From positions 62,001-126,000 of the forward strand of contig NZ_JOEA01000021.1 of NCBI RefSeq assembly GCF_000719115.1: DNA of 64,000 nucleotides, in the 5' to 3' direction. Positions 1 to 8,562 of this stretch are shown piece by piece (position 1 is the stretch's first letter; the number at the start of each line of letters is the position of its first letter). The notes beneath the pieces were generated by a model, which was given only the letters and a program-made list of their open reading frames with translations, did not search any database and had not been told where the DNA came from. Origin of the DNA: Lentzea albidocapillata (GTDB lineage: Bacteria; Actinomycetota; Actinomycetes; Mycobacteriales; Pseudonocardiaceae). Position numbers and translations under genes: made by a program.

Positions 1-1500
1 GCCGGCCCAGTGCTTCCTCGAGGCCTTGGCCATGCGGAACAGGAACTCGGCTCCGGCGGGCTCCTTCATGAGCAGCCACGCTTCGTCGACCACAACGAGA
101 CGTGGTCGACGGATGGCGGGATTGCTGACCTGCCGCCACACCGCATCCAGCGTGAGCAGGGTGCCGATGGGCTTGAGCTCGTCGGCGAGGTCCCTCAGTG
201 AGAACACCACCAGGTGCCCCTCGGGATGCGTCGAGGTCGGTCCCGAGAACAGGCTGGAGAACGCGCCGGTGACATACGGGTGCAGCCGGGCCGCCAGCTC
301 GACCCCAGCCGCGTTCCCGGTCTCGGCAAGGATCTCGGTTAGGTTGGCGAGCAGCGGCGCCGGGCGGGTCCACGTGCGTGGGTCGGAGGTAATGCCGACC
401 CTCTGGTAGGTTGCGGTGATGGCTCGGTCCAGCGCTCCCCGTTCAGTCGCAGCGAGCTCGCTGCCCAGCAACACTGAGATGACGGTGTGCAGGAACAGTG
501 ATCGGCGGACGAGGGCGTCACGGGGCGCGGTGCGACGACCGTCCGGGCGGGTGTGGATCGGCAGATCCATCGGGTTGAGCCGGACGTGCTCGGCGCCGAG
601 GTGGACGTAGGTGCCGCCGACCGCGTTGGCGAGGCGGGCGTACTCGTCTTCCGGGTCGATGACTTGGATCTCGATTCCGCGGTACAGCGACCGCAGCAGC
701 TCGAGCTTGACCAAGTACGACTTGCCCGCGCCGGAGCGGCCGAGGATCACCGAGTTGTGGTTGTCCAAGGCGAACCGGTCGTGGTGCACGAGCCCTTGGG
801 AACCGACGTTGAAGCCGTAGAGCACCCCGCTGGGGGCGCCGACGGAAGTCGGGTCCGGTGGTGGCAAATCCGGCGAGGTGAACGGGAACGCCGCGCTCAA
901 CGCCGAAGTGTCGAATGTGCGGCGCATCCCGACCAAATCCAGGCCCATCGGCAGGGTAGTGATCCAGCCTTGCAGGCTGCGGTACGTGGTCGGCTTGGCG
1001 TCCAGCAGCAGCGACGCCGCCAACGCCCGGACCGCAGCGACCTCGTCACCAAGAGCCTCTTCGGTCGGAGCGTGGACCGTGAGATAGAGGCCGAATCGGT
1101 AGAGCTTGCCTTCGCCACGGGCGACCCGAGCGGACAGGTCGTAGGCATCCTCGGTAGCGGCTTCGACTTGTGGGTCGAGCAGCCGGCCCTTGTCACTTGT
1201 GTGGCGCCGTCCGGACTCCAGTTTGGACAGTTGCTTCTTCAGGCGGCTCGCTGCCGTGACCGGGTCGATCGGCTCGACGTGTAGCGACACGTCGACCCTG
1301 CCTGGGTAGGTGAGCAGGGGCTGGAGCCACCCCGGATGCACCTCGCGGGGGTAGCCGGTAATCGCGAACGAGGCGACCCAGTCACCCCCGACCTCCAGTG
1401 ATCGAGGACGGATCGAGATGGCGTCCGGAGTGAACGCTCCAGCTCGTCCGGGCACCGGTCCGGCAGGCGAGCGACGTGCGCGGCGCGTGGACTTGCTCAT
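1..1500 (-). CDS. VirB4-like conjugal transfer ATPase (3' part outside window)
   Basis: Cytoplasmic ATPase that would power a type IV secretion (conjugation) channel. Five hundred codons are visible from an ATG at 1500; the C-terminus lies beyond the left edge. Reading the minus strand shows a Walker A motif GRSGAGKS near residue 245 (around position 760) and a Walker B VVVDEAW near residue 480 (around position 85), followed by the FRMAKASRKHWAG segment typical of VirB4/TraC-like ATPases. The start codon overlaps the stop of the upstream PrgI-like gene by one base, so the two are translationally coupled. The VirB4 assignment is firm; the precise subfamily is not. Confidence 0.9.
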   Translation of the reverse strand, partial: MSKSTRRARRSPAGPVPGRAGAFTPDAISIRPRSLEVGGDWVASFAITGYPREVHPGWLQPLLTYPGRVDVSLHVEPIDPVTAASRLKKQLSKLESGRRHTSDKGRLLDPQVEAATEDAYDLSARVARGEGKLYRFGLYLTVHAPTEEALGDEVAAVRALAASLLLDAKPTTYRSLQGWITTLPMGLDLVGMRRTFDTSALSAAFPFTSPDLPPPDPTSVGAPSGVLYGFNVGSQGLVHHDRFALDNHNSVILGRSGAGKSYLVKLELLRSLYRGIEIQVIDPEDEYARLANAVGGTYVHLGAEHVRLNPMDLPIHTRPDGRRTAPRDALVRRSLFLHTVISVLLGSELAATERGALDRAITATYQRVGITSDPRTWTRPAPLLANLTEILAETGNAAGVELAARLHPYVTGAFSSLFSGPTSTHPEGHLVVFSLRDLADELKPIGTLLTLDAVWRQVSNPAIRRPRLVVVDEAWLLMKEPAGAEFLFRMAKASRKHWAG

Positions 1501-2684
1501 CATCGGCCGTACCTCCCCTCGAAGTCGTCGCGGTCGTCCGTGTCGTCCCACTCGTCATCTACTTCGTCCGGGGCATGCTCTGTGGCGGCGGGGACGGGGC
1601 GGCCGAACGCGCTGGGGTTCCAGGTCTCCTCGGGTGCAGTGGTGATGACTTCGTCCGACGCGGCCAGTGCCCTGGACGGTGGGATCAGTGAGTCGGGGTT
1701 GCAGGCAGCGGCCAGCACTGCGGTGGCCTGCCCGGCATCCAGGGGAGTCACGGTGATCCCGGTCGGGGACAGCAGCTCGACTGCTTCCCCGAGCCGTCGC
1801 ACCAGTCGTGCTTCGGCAGCGCGCCGCGCGGCGTCGTCGACCGGACTCGCTTGCTTGGCGGCTTTACGCCGCGAAGTGAAGGCGGTCAGCGGCGAGGCAC
1901 CGCCAAGCCCGTCGGTCGGCGTGGTGGCGTGCAGCGGTTCGCGGAGGATGAGCAGCACCTGGCGACGCAGTAGATCGGTCGCCCGGCGGAGCTGATCGAG
2001 GTAGTCGGCGTGCTCGCGTGCCGCCGCCTCGAGCGCCGGGTGTGGCAGGCCGCCGGCCTGCTCGCGGAGTTCGGCGATCTGCCCGGACAGGTCGAGTCGT
2101 TCGGTGCGCACCAGCACCTGTACCGGGGCGGTGAGGCTGTGCAGGTACCGGCCGAACGAGGCCACGAGACTCTCTTGCTCGGTGGGCGTGCGCAGCCCGA
2201 AGTTGACCGTCGAGCAGACGGCGACTACGGCAACGCCGTCGTTGCCGAGGTCGATGACGCCCGTCGTGCTGACCGCCTCGGCCGGCAGTCGCAACGCGGT
2301 CGGCGAGACCGATGCCGCAGCACCCAGGCCGCCACGATCCGTGCTGTTGACGGCGTGGGTGGTGAGCCACTCCGGGGCGGGCTGGATCCCTTCCGGCGCG
2401 GCCACCCGGTGCTTCGGGCTCAGCTGCTGGCGCAGCGCCGCGAGGGCCAGCTGGTCCAGCGACAGCCCGTCACGCTGCCCGAGGGCGAGCACGGCGGCCG
2501 ATGCGCCAACCGGGATCGCGATGGCTAGAAACACCGGCAGCGGAACGAATGACCGCGTGGCAAGGTAGACGCCGTAGAGCACCAGCCCGACGACAGCGAG
2601 GATGGCCACCTGGCGCGCCGTGAGGTTGCCCAGCACGCGGTCCTCGCGATCGACGTCGGCGGGAATCCGGACAGGTTGGCTCAT
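1500..2684 (-). CDS. PrgI / SCO6880-like conjugation membrane protein
   Basis: A 394-aa protein whose first about 70 residues match the PrgI-type layout (a VirB3-like inner-membrane component). There is a short cytoplasmic lead, then two close hydrophobic segments (about residues 25-45 and 48-68), then a long soluble domain without recognised motifs. In Gram-positive conjugative elements PrgI-like genes sit directly before the VirB4 ATPase, as here. It starts at 2684, overlaps the end of the TrbL-like gene by 4 nt (ATGA) and ends on the VirB4 start. The acidic C-terminus (rich in D/E) is probably cytoplasmic. Family call is from layout and context; the soluble domain is unassigned. Confidence 0.75.
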   Translation of the reverse strand: MSQPVRIPADVDREDRVLGNLTARQVAILAVVGLVLYGVYLATRSFVPLPVFLAIAIPVGASAAVLALGQRDGLSLDQLALAALRQQLSPKHRVAAPEGIQPAPEWLTTHAVNSTDRGGLGAAASVSPTALRLPAEAVSTTGVIDLGNDGVAVVAVCSTVNFGLRTPTEQESLVASFGRYLHSLTAPVQVLVRTERLDLSGQIAELREQAGGLPHPALEAAAREHADYLDQLRRATDLLRRQVLLILREPLHATTPTDGLGGASPLTAFTSRRKAAKQASPVDDAARRAAEARLVRRLGEAVELLSPTGITVTPLDAGQATAVLAAACNPDSLIPPSRALAASDEVITTAPEETWNPSAFGRPVPAATEHAPDEVDDEWDDTDDRDDFEGRYGR

Positions 2685-4672
2685 GGCCGCCCACCCCTTT
2701 CGGATGTGTCGTTACCTGGTGTGGGCGGCCGCGAGGGCGCCTGGAACTGCACGGGTGCTGGGGTGTGGGACCGAGCTCGTCGACCGTGGCCGCCGAGATC
2801 GGGAACGGCCTGCCGGAACACCGTCGGCGCGGGCGCACCGGTGGCCCGCATTGGCGCCACCTGCGGCGTGGGGGCAGCTGGACGGAACTGCAACTCGGCA
2901 GGAACGGCCGCGATGCGTAGCCGGGGCGGTGCAGTAGCGGCGGAGCCGGCCGCCCGCTTGGCAGACCGGAACGCAGGCACGCTGGGACGGCCTATCGGTC
3001 GCGCCAGCGGTTCGGCCCGGCCGGACACAGGAGTTGGCGGGCGGAACTCTGGTTCCACCGTGCTGCCCAACGGGTTCCAGCTCGCGATGTCGTGAGTGGG
3101 TGTCTGTGGCGCGGCCTGCTGGAAGCGCAAGTGCTGCTGGCCGGACACGGTGTGTCGCTGTGCAAGCTCGCGTGCCCGCTGTTGCTGGAGGCGCCTTGCG
3201 ATCGCCTCGGGGGTGTAGATGCCTCCGACGCCGCCCCACTCCCGGATCGGCGCGGGCCACCGCGGCTCGGACGCTGACCGGCCACCAGCGCCACCAGATG
3301 CGGTTGCCACAGCGGTCCGCGTGGCGAGCCGGCGTCCACCGAGCAGGCCCATGGTCTTGCCGAAGACGAACGCAGACGCCAGACCGCCCACGAACGATCG
3401 CCGCCCGCCACCGATCCGGACCTGGTGCATAACCCAGGTCGGGATCTTCACCAGAATCCACACCAGGGCGATCAGGACGATGAGATTGATGAACCCGTCC
3501 GGACTGGGCATGCCGAAGAACGTGAAACCGCCAGGCTGCAGGAAGACCTTCAGGGCACAGATCAGCGCCAGGCTCTGTCCAATCTGGATGCCGAGCACGC
3601 CCGCACCGGCACGCCAGAACCACTGTGCAACGCCTTCGGTCTGCGGCAGACCATGACACATCAGCGCAAGGGGTGCGCCGGCGAGCAGAAGCACTGTGAG
3701 CGCGACCCGCACGACGTAGCCGATGAGCAGTCCGACCAGCAGGATGGTCAGCACCAGCGACAGGAACCCGGCAAACATGCCGCCGTCGAGCAGAGATCGC
3801 GCCACCATGGCGACGAACAGCTCGCTGATCGCTTGGCCGGAGGTCTGCGGGTCGAGGCTGTCGCCGAGGACTGCGACCGAGGCGGCGTTGGCGAAGCGGA
3901 TGGCCTGGTCGCCGAGGAACAGGCTCAGGTTCGCGGCCAGAAATCCGATGACGATGCGGGGCACGATCTCCCGGATCGAGTAGTGAGACTGCACGCTCCC
4001 GTGACTCATCACGACGATTCCGGCGACGAGGACGAGCAGCGAGTAGACAGCCACCATGAACAGTCGGGATTGCTCCCAGATCTCGCCGATCCGCGGTAGC
4101 TGGTCCAACGTCGGTGTGGACAGCAACGTGCTGCCGACGAAGCGCAACAGCATGTTGAGCGACTCGCCCACCAGGCGGTTGATGAACGCGTTGATGCCTT
4201 CGCCGACACATGCTGTCGGGTTGGTGAAACCGCACTCCCCACCGGACGATCCGGTCGAAGGAAGACTCGGGGGAGGTGCCGTCGGCGACGTCGACGGCGA
4301 GGCGGTCGGTTGCGGCAGGCAACCCGGCGGGACTGGCTGGCCGGACTGCGGTGGTGGGCATACCAGAGACGTGGTCGGAGTTGGTGTGCTCGGCCGACAC
4401 GGCGCAGGAGGCTGGGTACCCGAGCACGGGTCAACCGTCGTCGACGGCGTGGGCGCGCTCGGAGTGGTCGGTTGCGCCGACGCGGTCAGCGTGAACGCGC
4501 AGCCAAGGACGACCAGCAGTCCGGCGAGCAGCATCCACACCGCACGCTGCCGACGACGACCAGACCGATCGGCGGTCCGCCGATCGGCGACGGCCGACGC
4601 ACCCTGCGACACAGGGCTCGTGCCCGACAGGGTGTGCTCGGCGCTGGGGATGGTGCGGTGGATGCCCGTCAT
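2681..4672 (-). CDS. TrbL/VirB6-like polytopic conjugation protein
   Basis: A 663-aa membrane protein with a signal-like hydrophobic segment at about residues 45-68 (LAGLLVVLGCAFTLTASA), then a low-complexity Pro/Thr/Ser linker (about 70-150). Five to six transmembrane segments follow between about 205 and 425, and then a soluble Pro/Arg/Ala-rich C-terminal tail of about 230 residues. This layout matches the TrbL/VirB6 channel proteins of actinobacterial conjugative elements. It lies between the pilin-like gene (2 nt gap) and the PrgI-like gene (4-nt overlap), within one minus-strand operon. Function is inferred from topology and neighbours. Confidence 0.75.
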   Translation of the reverse strand: MTGIHRTIPSAEHTLSGTSPVSQGASAVADRRTADRSGRRRQRAVWMLLAGLLVVLGCAFTLTASAQPTTPSAPTPSTTVDPCSGTQPPAPCRPSTPTPTTSLVCPPPQSGQPVPPGCLPQPTASPSTSPTAPPPSLPSTGSSGGECGFTNPTACVGEGINAFINRLVGESLNMLLRFVGSTLLSTPTLDQLPRIGEIWEQSRLFMVAVYSLLVLVAGIVVMSHGSVQSHYSIREIVPRIVIGFLAANLSLFLGDQAIRFANAASVAVLGDSLDPQTSGQAISELFVAMVARSLLDGGMFAGFLSLVLTILLVGLLIGYVVRVALTVLLLAGAPLALMCHGLPQTEGVAQWFWRAGAGVLGIQIGQSLALICALKVFLQPGGFTFFGMPSPDGFINLIVLIALVWILVKIPTWVMHQVRIGGGRRSFVGGLASAFVFGKTMGLLGGRRLATRTAVATASGGAGGRSASEPRWPAPIREWGGVGGIYTPEAIARRLQQQRARELAQRHTVSGQQHLRFQQAAPQTPTHDIASWNPLGSTVEPEFRPPTPVSGRAEPLARPIGRPSVPAFRSAKRAAGSAATAPPRLRIAAVPAELQFRPAAPTPQVAPMRATGAPAPTVFRQAVPDLGGHGRRARSHTPAPVQFQAPSRPPTPGNDTSERGGRP

Positions 4673-4674
4673 CG

Positions 4675-5178
4675 CTAGGCCCCCACGAATCCTTTGAGGA
4701 CCTCGATGACGAGCGGCGTCAGCAGCGCGCCCAGGTAGCCCCAGCAGGCTGACCGGAACGCCGTCTTCGCCTTCTCGATCTCGCCCGGGTCCCCGGCCCC
4801 GGTCATCCGCCGCACGAACGCGATGGACAGAAAGACCGTCGCGAGGGCTGCCAGGATGCCCATGATCCAGTTCCGGATGTTGGCCAGCACCTGGTCCACA
4901 GACGCGACCAGTGCCACCGTGTGAATGGTCTCGGCTTGTGCGGAGGACGCCGCCAGCAGGAACGCGAGAACCAGCAACTGGCTGGCGAACAGAAGAAGCC
5001 GGGACCGGCGCGGACGCTGACCGCGATGGTCAGACATCGGAGTGCTGTCTGGCGATGTGCACTCGACCTCAGTGACCGCGGTCGGTGCGACGGCCATCGT
5101 CGGCGAGATCGAGCAACAACTGGTTCGGCGTGCGTGTGGCCGGTCGGCCACGTTGGCCGTGAGCGAAATCAGGCGCAT
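4675..5178 (-). CDS. Small pilin-like (VirB2/TrbC-like) membrane protein
   Basis: The frame gives 167 residues from ATG 5178, which is preceded by a good Shine-Dalgarno (GAGGTGA, 4-5 nt away). An alternative ATG at 5037 would begin a 120-aa protein with a classical signal peptide (MSDHRGQRPRR then a hydrophobic core ending ASSAQA). The mature part has two hydrophobic segments separated by a charged loop (VRRMTGAGDPGEIEKAK), the topology of VirB2/TrbC-type pilins and small T4SS membrane proteins. The gene overlaps the upstream HTH gene by 10 nt. The internal signal peptide makes the shorter product attractive, while the ribosome site favours the longer one. Confidence 0.65.
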   Translation of the reverse strand: MRLISLTANVADRPHARRTSCCSISPTMAVAPTAVTEVECTSPDSTPMSDHRGQRPRRSRLLLFASQLLVLAFLLAASSAQAETIHTVALVASVDQVLANIRNWIMGILAALATVFLSIAFVRRMTGAGDPGEIEKAKTAFRSACWGYLGALLTPLVIEVLKGFVGA

Positions 5179-6146
5179 GGGGTCACCTCGGAGGGTCGGG
5201 CTGAACGCGGGTGTGTCCCGCAGCTCTGAACTCCGGATTTCGCGTCCGTTTTGGACACGCGACCCTGAACTTTCTCCGCGAATTCGACGTCAGACATGGA
5301 TACGGATAGTGACGATCGCGGCGTGTCACGGTTGGGCGTGACCGGGCGCGCTAGTGCCACCGCGGTCGCCACCTGGTCGGTCAGCGGGTCGGTTGGATCG
5401 CTGTCGATGGCGCAGTCGCGCAGGTAGGCCGCGAGCCGGAGCTCAGCGCGTTTGCGCGTCTTGTAGACCGCCCACTCGTTGAGCTGGTGCTGCGCGGCCC
5501 AGTCCGCGACCGGCACCTCGTCCAGCCGCGTCGCGCCGATCAACGCGGCCTCGGTCTGGGTCAGGACTCCGTCCGCGACCGCGCGCGCAAGGACGAGATC
5601 GGGGTGACCCCACGGCGCGTGCGGCGGGGTAGAACGGAAGCCAGGCGCGACCGGAGTCGGACCCGACAACGCCTCCGTGAGCGCGTCGTAGCCGGACCGA
5701 TACGCGGCCCACCGCAGCCGGAGCATGATCCGCGGCGGACGCAGATCGATCGTCGACAATGCGGTGAGGAAGCCGCGCAGAACCTCGGCGTGTACATCGG
5801 CTGGATCACCGGCGAAGCGGTTGGACAGCATCGCCGCGACGGACGTCAGCGCTGGCAGCGCTACCCCGACTGCGGCGACCGTCCAGGTCGCTCCTTCAGT
5901 GCGGGAGCGCAGTACCAGATGCGCCCACACCGCGTCCCGCGTCGCCTGCGGGCACCGGCGCGCCAGCAGCCGGTCGCGCACCTCGTCCAGCGGGATGTAT
6001 CGATCAGGCAGACCCGGAAAGAGCCTTCCGTTCAGCGACACCGGATGTGGCCCGGTCACCAGCCAGGTAAAGGTGTCCCGTGCAATATCGAGCGAGTTCG
6101 GCGCGGCGTCGTCGCCGCGGTGGCGGAAAACGGGTTGTGCTGCCAT
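5169..6146 (-). CDS. HTH-containing protein of the conjugation operon, function unknown
   Basis: A 325-aa soluble protein. ATG 6146 is chosen over the longer frame because AGGAGA lies 8 nt upstream. The C-terminal third contains a helix-turn-helix-like stretch, about residues 225-265 (ALIGATRLDEVPVADWAAQ followed by a recognition-helix-like basic segment). This resembles sigma region 4 or a related DNA-binding helix pair. No catalytic motif is visible. It is the first gene of the minus-strand conjugation operon, so a regulatory role for that operon is plausible but is inference only. Confidence 0.6.
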   Translation of the reverse strand: MAAQPVFRHRGDDAAPNSLDIARDTFTWLVTGPHPVSLNGRLFPGLPDRYIPLDEVRDRLLARRCPQATRDAVWAHLVLRSRTEGATWTVAAVGVALPALTSVAAMLSNRFAGDPADVHAEVLRGFLTALSTIDLRPPRIMLRLRWAAYRSGYDALTEALSGPTPVAPGFRSTPPHAPWGHPDLVLARAVADGVLTQTEAALIGATRLDEVPVADWAAQHQLNEWAVYKTRKRAELRLAAYLRDCAIDSDPTDPLTDQVATAVALARPVTPNRDTPRSSLSVSMSDVEFAEKVQGRVSKTDAKSGVQSCGTHPRSARPSEVTPCA

Positions 6147-6641
6147 GACGTGTCTCCTGGAGCGTTGATAGGAACAACGTCCCCAGGAAGCCACACCGGA
6201 TACCACGGAAATACCACGCCACTACTAGGTTTCAACTAGAAAGGGCTCCAGAAGCTACTACGTCACTACTATTTTGGTCCGCGCGGGCAGCTTGCCAAGA
6301 TCCACAAAACGATCGTCCCTTCCAACAATGTCGCGACGTTCTAGTAGTCTCTGATCTGCCGTTATATGCGTGGCCTAGTAGCGGCCTGGTAGGCCGATGG
6401 CGGTACGGGTGCTCGCCACTCAAGATCCACTGCAAGTCGACGGAAAAATCTTGAAGAAATCTGACCACAGTGGGCACATGAGATGGTCATGCGTAGGCCG
6501 GCAGCACATCGCCGTCATGGTGTGGATGTCGCCGGGAAGAAGAGTTCAAAGAAGTGAGATACGCATGTCCAAAACCGGGTCGAAAAACGGAGTTAAGGGG
6601 TGTCAGAACACGCAGCATCGACCAGTCAGAGGAGACCTGCG
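6147..6641. promoter_or_regulatory. Divergent control region between conjugation operon and methylase operon
   Basis: This 495-nt gap separates genes transcribed outward in both directions and is more A/T-rich than its surroundings. It holds several short related sequences: CTACTAG at 6222-6228, CACTACTA at 6264-6271, and the inverted form CTAGTAG at 6341-6347 and 6375-6381. ATACCACG is repeated at 6200-6207 and 6212-6219. These look like binding sites for a regulator, or part of a transfer origin, but neither has been shown. No coding frame with a ribosome site is evident here. Confidence 0.45.
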
Positions 6642-7625
6642 ATGCCCCCGACAAACGGTGCCGACTCCACGGGAGATCAGTCCCAAGCGCAGGACTCGAT
6701 CGACACGCCGACCGTGCCGATCGCGCTGCCGCGGAAGCGGCGAGCCGACCATCGACGGCGCCTGCACCTCACCCTCCGCCGCCCCCGGCCGAGCACCGTT
6801 TGGCCGTGTGCTCAAGATGAGTTGCGCGAAGGTACCGGGCTGATCGCCCAGTGGCTCCTGACCGTGGTCATCAAGATCGTCACCACCTACAGCCAACCCG
6901 GCCACCGTGTGCTGCTGCTCGACCCGGCACCGTTCTCCGCCCCGCCCGCCTCGGCGTCCGCGACCGGCGTCCTCAACCGGTCTCACCGCGGTTCCTATGT
7001 CGGTCTCCTCGAAGCCTGCTGGCCCGTGGTCCGACTCGGCCGCAGCGTGCAGAGCCACGCCGTCGTCACACACCCGAACCGCATCGACGACACCCCCGTC
7101 GACACCCCGGCCGAGTCGGAGTCCGGACCCCGACTACCCGCCGTCGGTCCGTCCACCGACCACTCCGCCACACCGCCGTCCGACCATCGCCTCGGTTCGG
7201 ACCCGGAGGCGACCGGACACCAGTCGGACCGCTTCGACCTCATCATCACCGCGGCCGAGCCGGGCACTCTGGACTACCTCCGCCCTACGGACTGGGCCAG
7301 TCTGCTAACCCCGACCGGCACTCTCGCTGTCATCACCCATGGTGACCGTTCCACCGGTCTGCTCAACGACCCCGCCGGACCACTCGTGCGCGCCGCACGT
7401 CATGCCGGGCTCAGCTACACCGACCGCATCGCAGTGCTGCGCGTGCCCGTGCGCGACGGCGCGTTGACCGTCGCAAGCCCGGCCGTGCACGACCGCTCGC
7501 AGGCCTCGACGAGGCCGCCGACAGTCCCCATCCGGCACATCCAGGTACACGACGACCTGCTTGTCTTCAGTCGCCACGCCGCCCCGCGCGATGCCGCCGA
7601 CGGCGAGGAGACCTCCGATGCCTGA
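6642..7625 (+). CDS. Methyltransferase-fold protein of the mobile element, catalytic motif not evident
   Basis: A 327-aa protein from ATG 6642, preceded by AGAGGAGA at ideal spacing; an in-frame ATG at 6600 lacks this. The N-terminus is basic and low complexity. The centre shows strand-like hydrophobic segments reminiscent of a Rossmann methyltransferase (HRVLLLDPAPFS near residue 85, DLIITAAEPGTLDYL near 200, GTLAVITHGDRS near 230) and ends with DDLLVFSRH. A DPPY/NPPY catalytic tetrapeptide is not present. The following gene is similar in style and overlaps it by 8 nt. DNA modification methylase-like is the best guess, activity uncertain. Confidence 0.55.
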   Translation: MPPTNGADSTGDQSQAQDSIDTPTVPIALPRKRRADHRRRLHLTLRRPRPSTVWPCAQDELREGTGLIAQWLLTVVIKIVTTYSQPGHRVLLLDPAPFSAPPASASATGVLNRSHRGSYVGLLEACWPVVRLGRSVQSHAVVTHPNRIDDTPVDTPAESESGPRLPAVGPSTDHSATPPSDHRLGSDPEATGHQSDRFDLIITAAEPGTLDYLRPTDWASLLTPTGTLAVITHGDRSTGLLNDPAGPLVRAARHAGLSYTDRIAVLRVPVRDGALTVASPAVHDRSQASTRPPTVPIRHIQVHDDLLVFSRHAAPRDAADGEETSDA

Positions 7626-8562
7626 GCGTCCCGCAACGCCGTCGTGGTTCCCGTCGACGCCGGGGGAGGAGCCGCCGGACCCGCCGCTGTCCGTCTGGCC
7701 AACCGGCCAGCGTGACCTCGCCACACAGCTGCGCGACGCCGACTGTGTGCGCGGCACGGACATCGACACCGACCTGATCCCACCCGCGATCGCCGCCCAC
7801 GCGATCGCCACCTATACCCGCCCCGGCGACCTCGTCCTGGACCCCGACTGCGGAGCGGGATCCGTCCTCGTGGCGGCGTTGCAGTCTGGCCGCCACGCGC
7901 TTGGCCTGACGGCCAACTCCCGGTGGTGGAAGCTCGCCCGAGCCAACATCACCGCCGCCAAGGCCGCTGGCGCCTGGCGTGACGGGTCCGTCCTTGACGC
8001 CCATCCGAAGGTGCTGGCGACCATCCACGCCGCCGGACTCATCGGGCGAGTCGGACTTGTCCTGACCGCCGTGCGCACCGCGACCGACGACTCCGGCGAG
8101 CACGCGACCGGTCCGGACCACGACCCCATCGCGGCCGTCGAAGAACTCGCCGCGACGCTGGCCTACTGCGAGCCGCTGCTGCGTTCCGGCGGTCATCTCG
8201 TCGTCGTCGCCCGACCCCACCGACAGCCGGACGGCTCCCTGGTCGATCTGACCACCGCACTGATCGCGGCCGGCACCTCCGCTGGGCTGGCCCCGGTCGA
8301 CCGATGCGTCGCGCTCACCGCAGGACTTCGCGGCAACCGGCTCGTCACGCGCGCCTCGCTCGCCGACCGGCGCGCCGTCGCTCGAGCCACCGGAGCGGCC
8401 CTCGCACTCACCGCGCACCACGAGGCGCTCGTGTTCCAGCTCGCTCACGACGCCGAACTCGCCGCCGCGGCAGCCGACAGTCACTGGCCGACCGAGGACG
8501 AGATCGCTACCCGACCCGCCGTCAACGGCGTCGATTACCCCGGCTGGAGGCGAGCGGCATGA
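7618..8562 (+). CDS. DNA methylase-like protein (SAM-binding motif, no clear catalytic tetrapeptide)
   Basis: A 314-aa protein from ATG 7618 with GAGGAGA just upstream. Residues about 75-95 read DLVLDPDCGAGSVLVAAL, a good match to motif I of SAM-dependent DNA methyltransferases. A later strand SGGHLVVVARPHR resembles the region near the end of the fold. The position expected for DPPY/NPPY instead reads LVLTAVRT, so catalysis is doubtful. It overlaps the preceding gene by 8 nt and the following one by 4 nt (ATGA), making a three-gene coupled operon inside the element. Confidence 0.6.
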   Translation: MPERPATPSWFPSTPGEEPPDPPLSVWPTGQRDLATQLRDADCVRGTDIDTDLIPPAIAAHAIATYTRPGDLVLDPDCGAGSVLVAALQSGRHALGLTANSRWWKLARANITAAKAAGAWRDGSVLDAHPKVLATIHAAGLIGRVGLVLTAVRTATDDSGEHATGPDHDPIAAVEELAATLAYCEPLLRSGGHLVVVARPHRQPDGSLVDLTTALIAAGTSAGLAPVDRCVALTAGLRGNRLVTRASLADRRAVARATGAALALTAHHEALVFQLAHDAELAAAAADSHWPTEDEIATRPAVNGVDYPGWRRAA

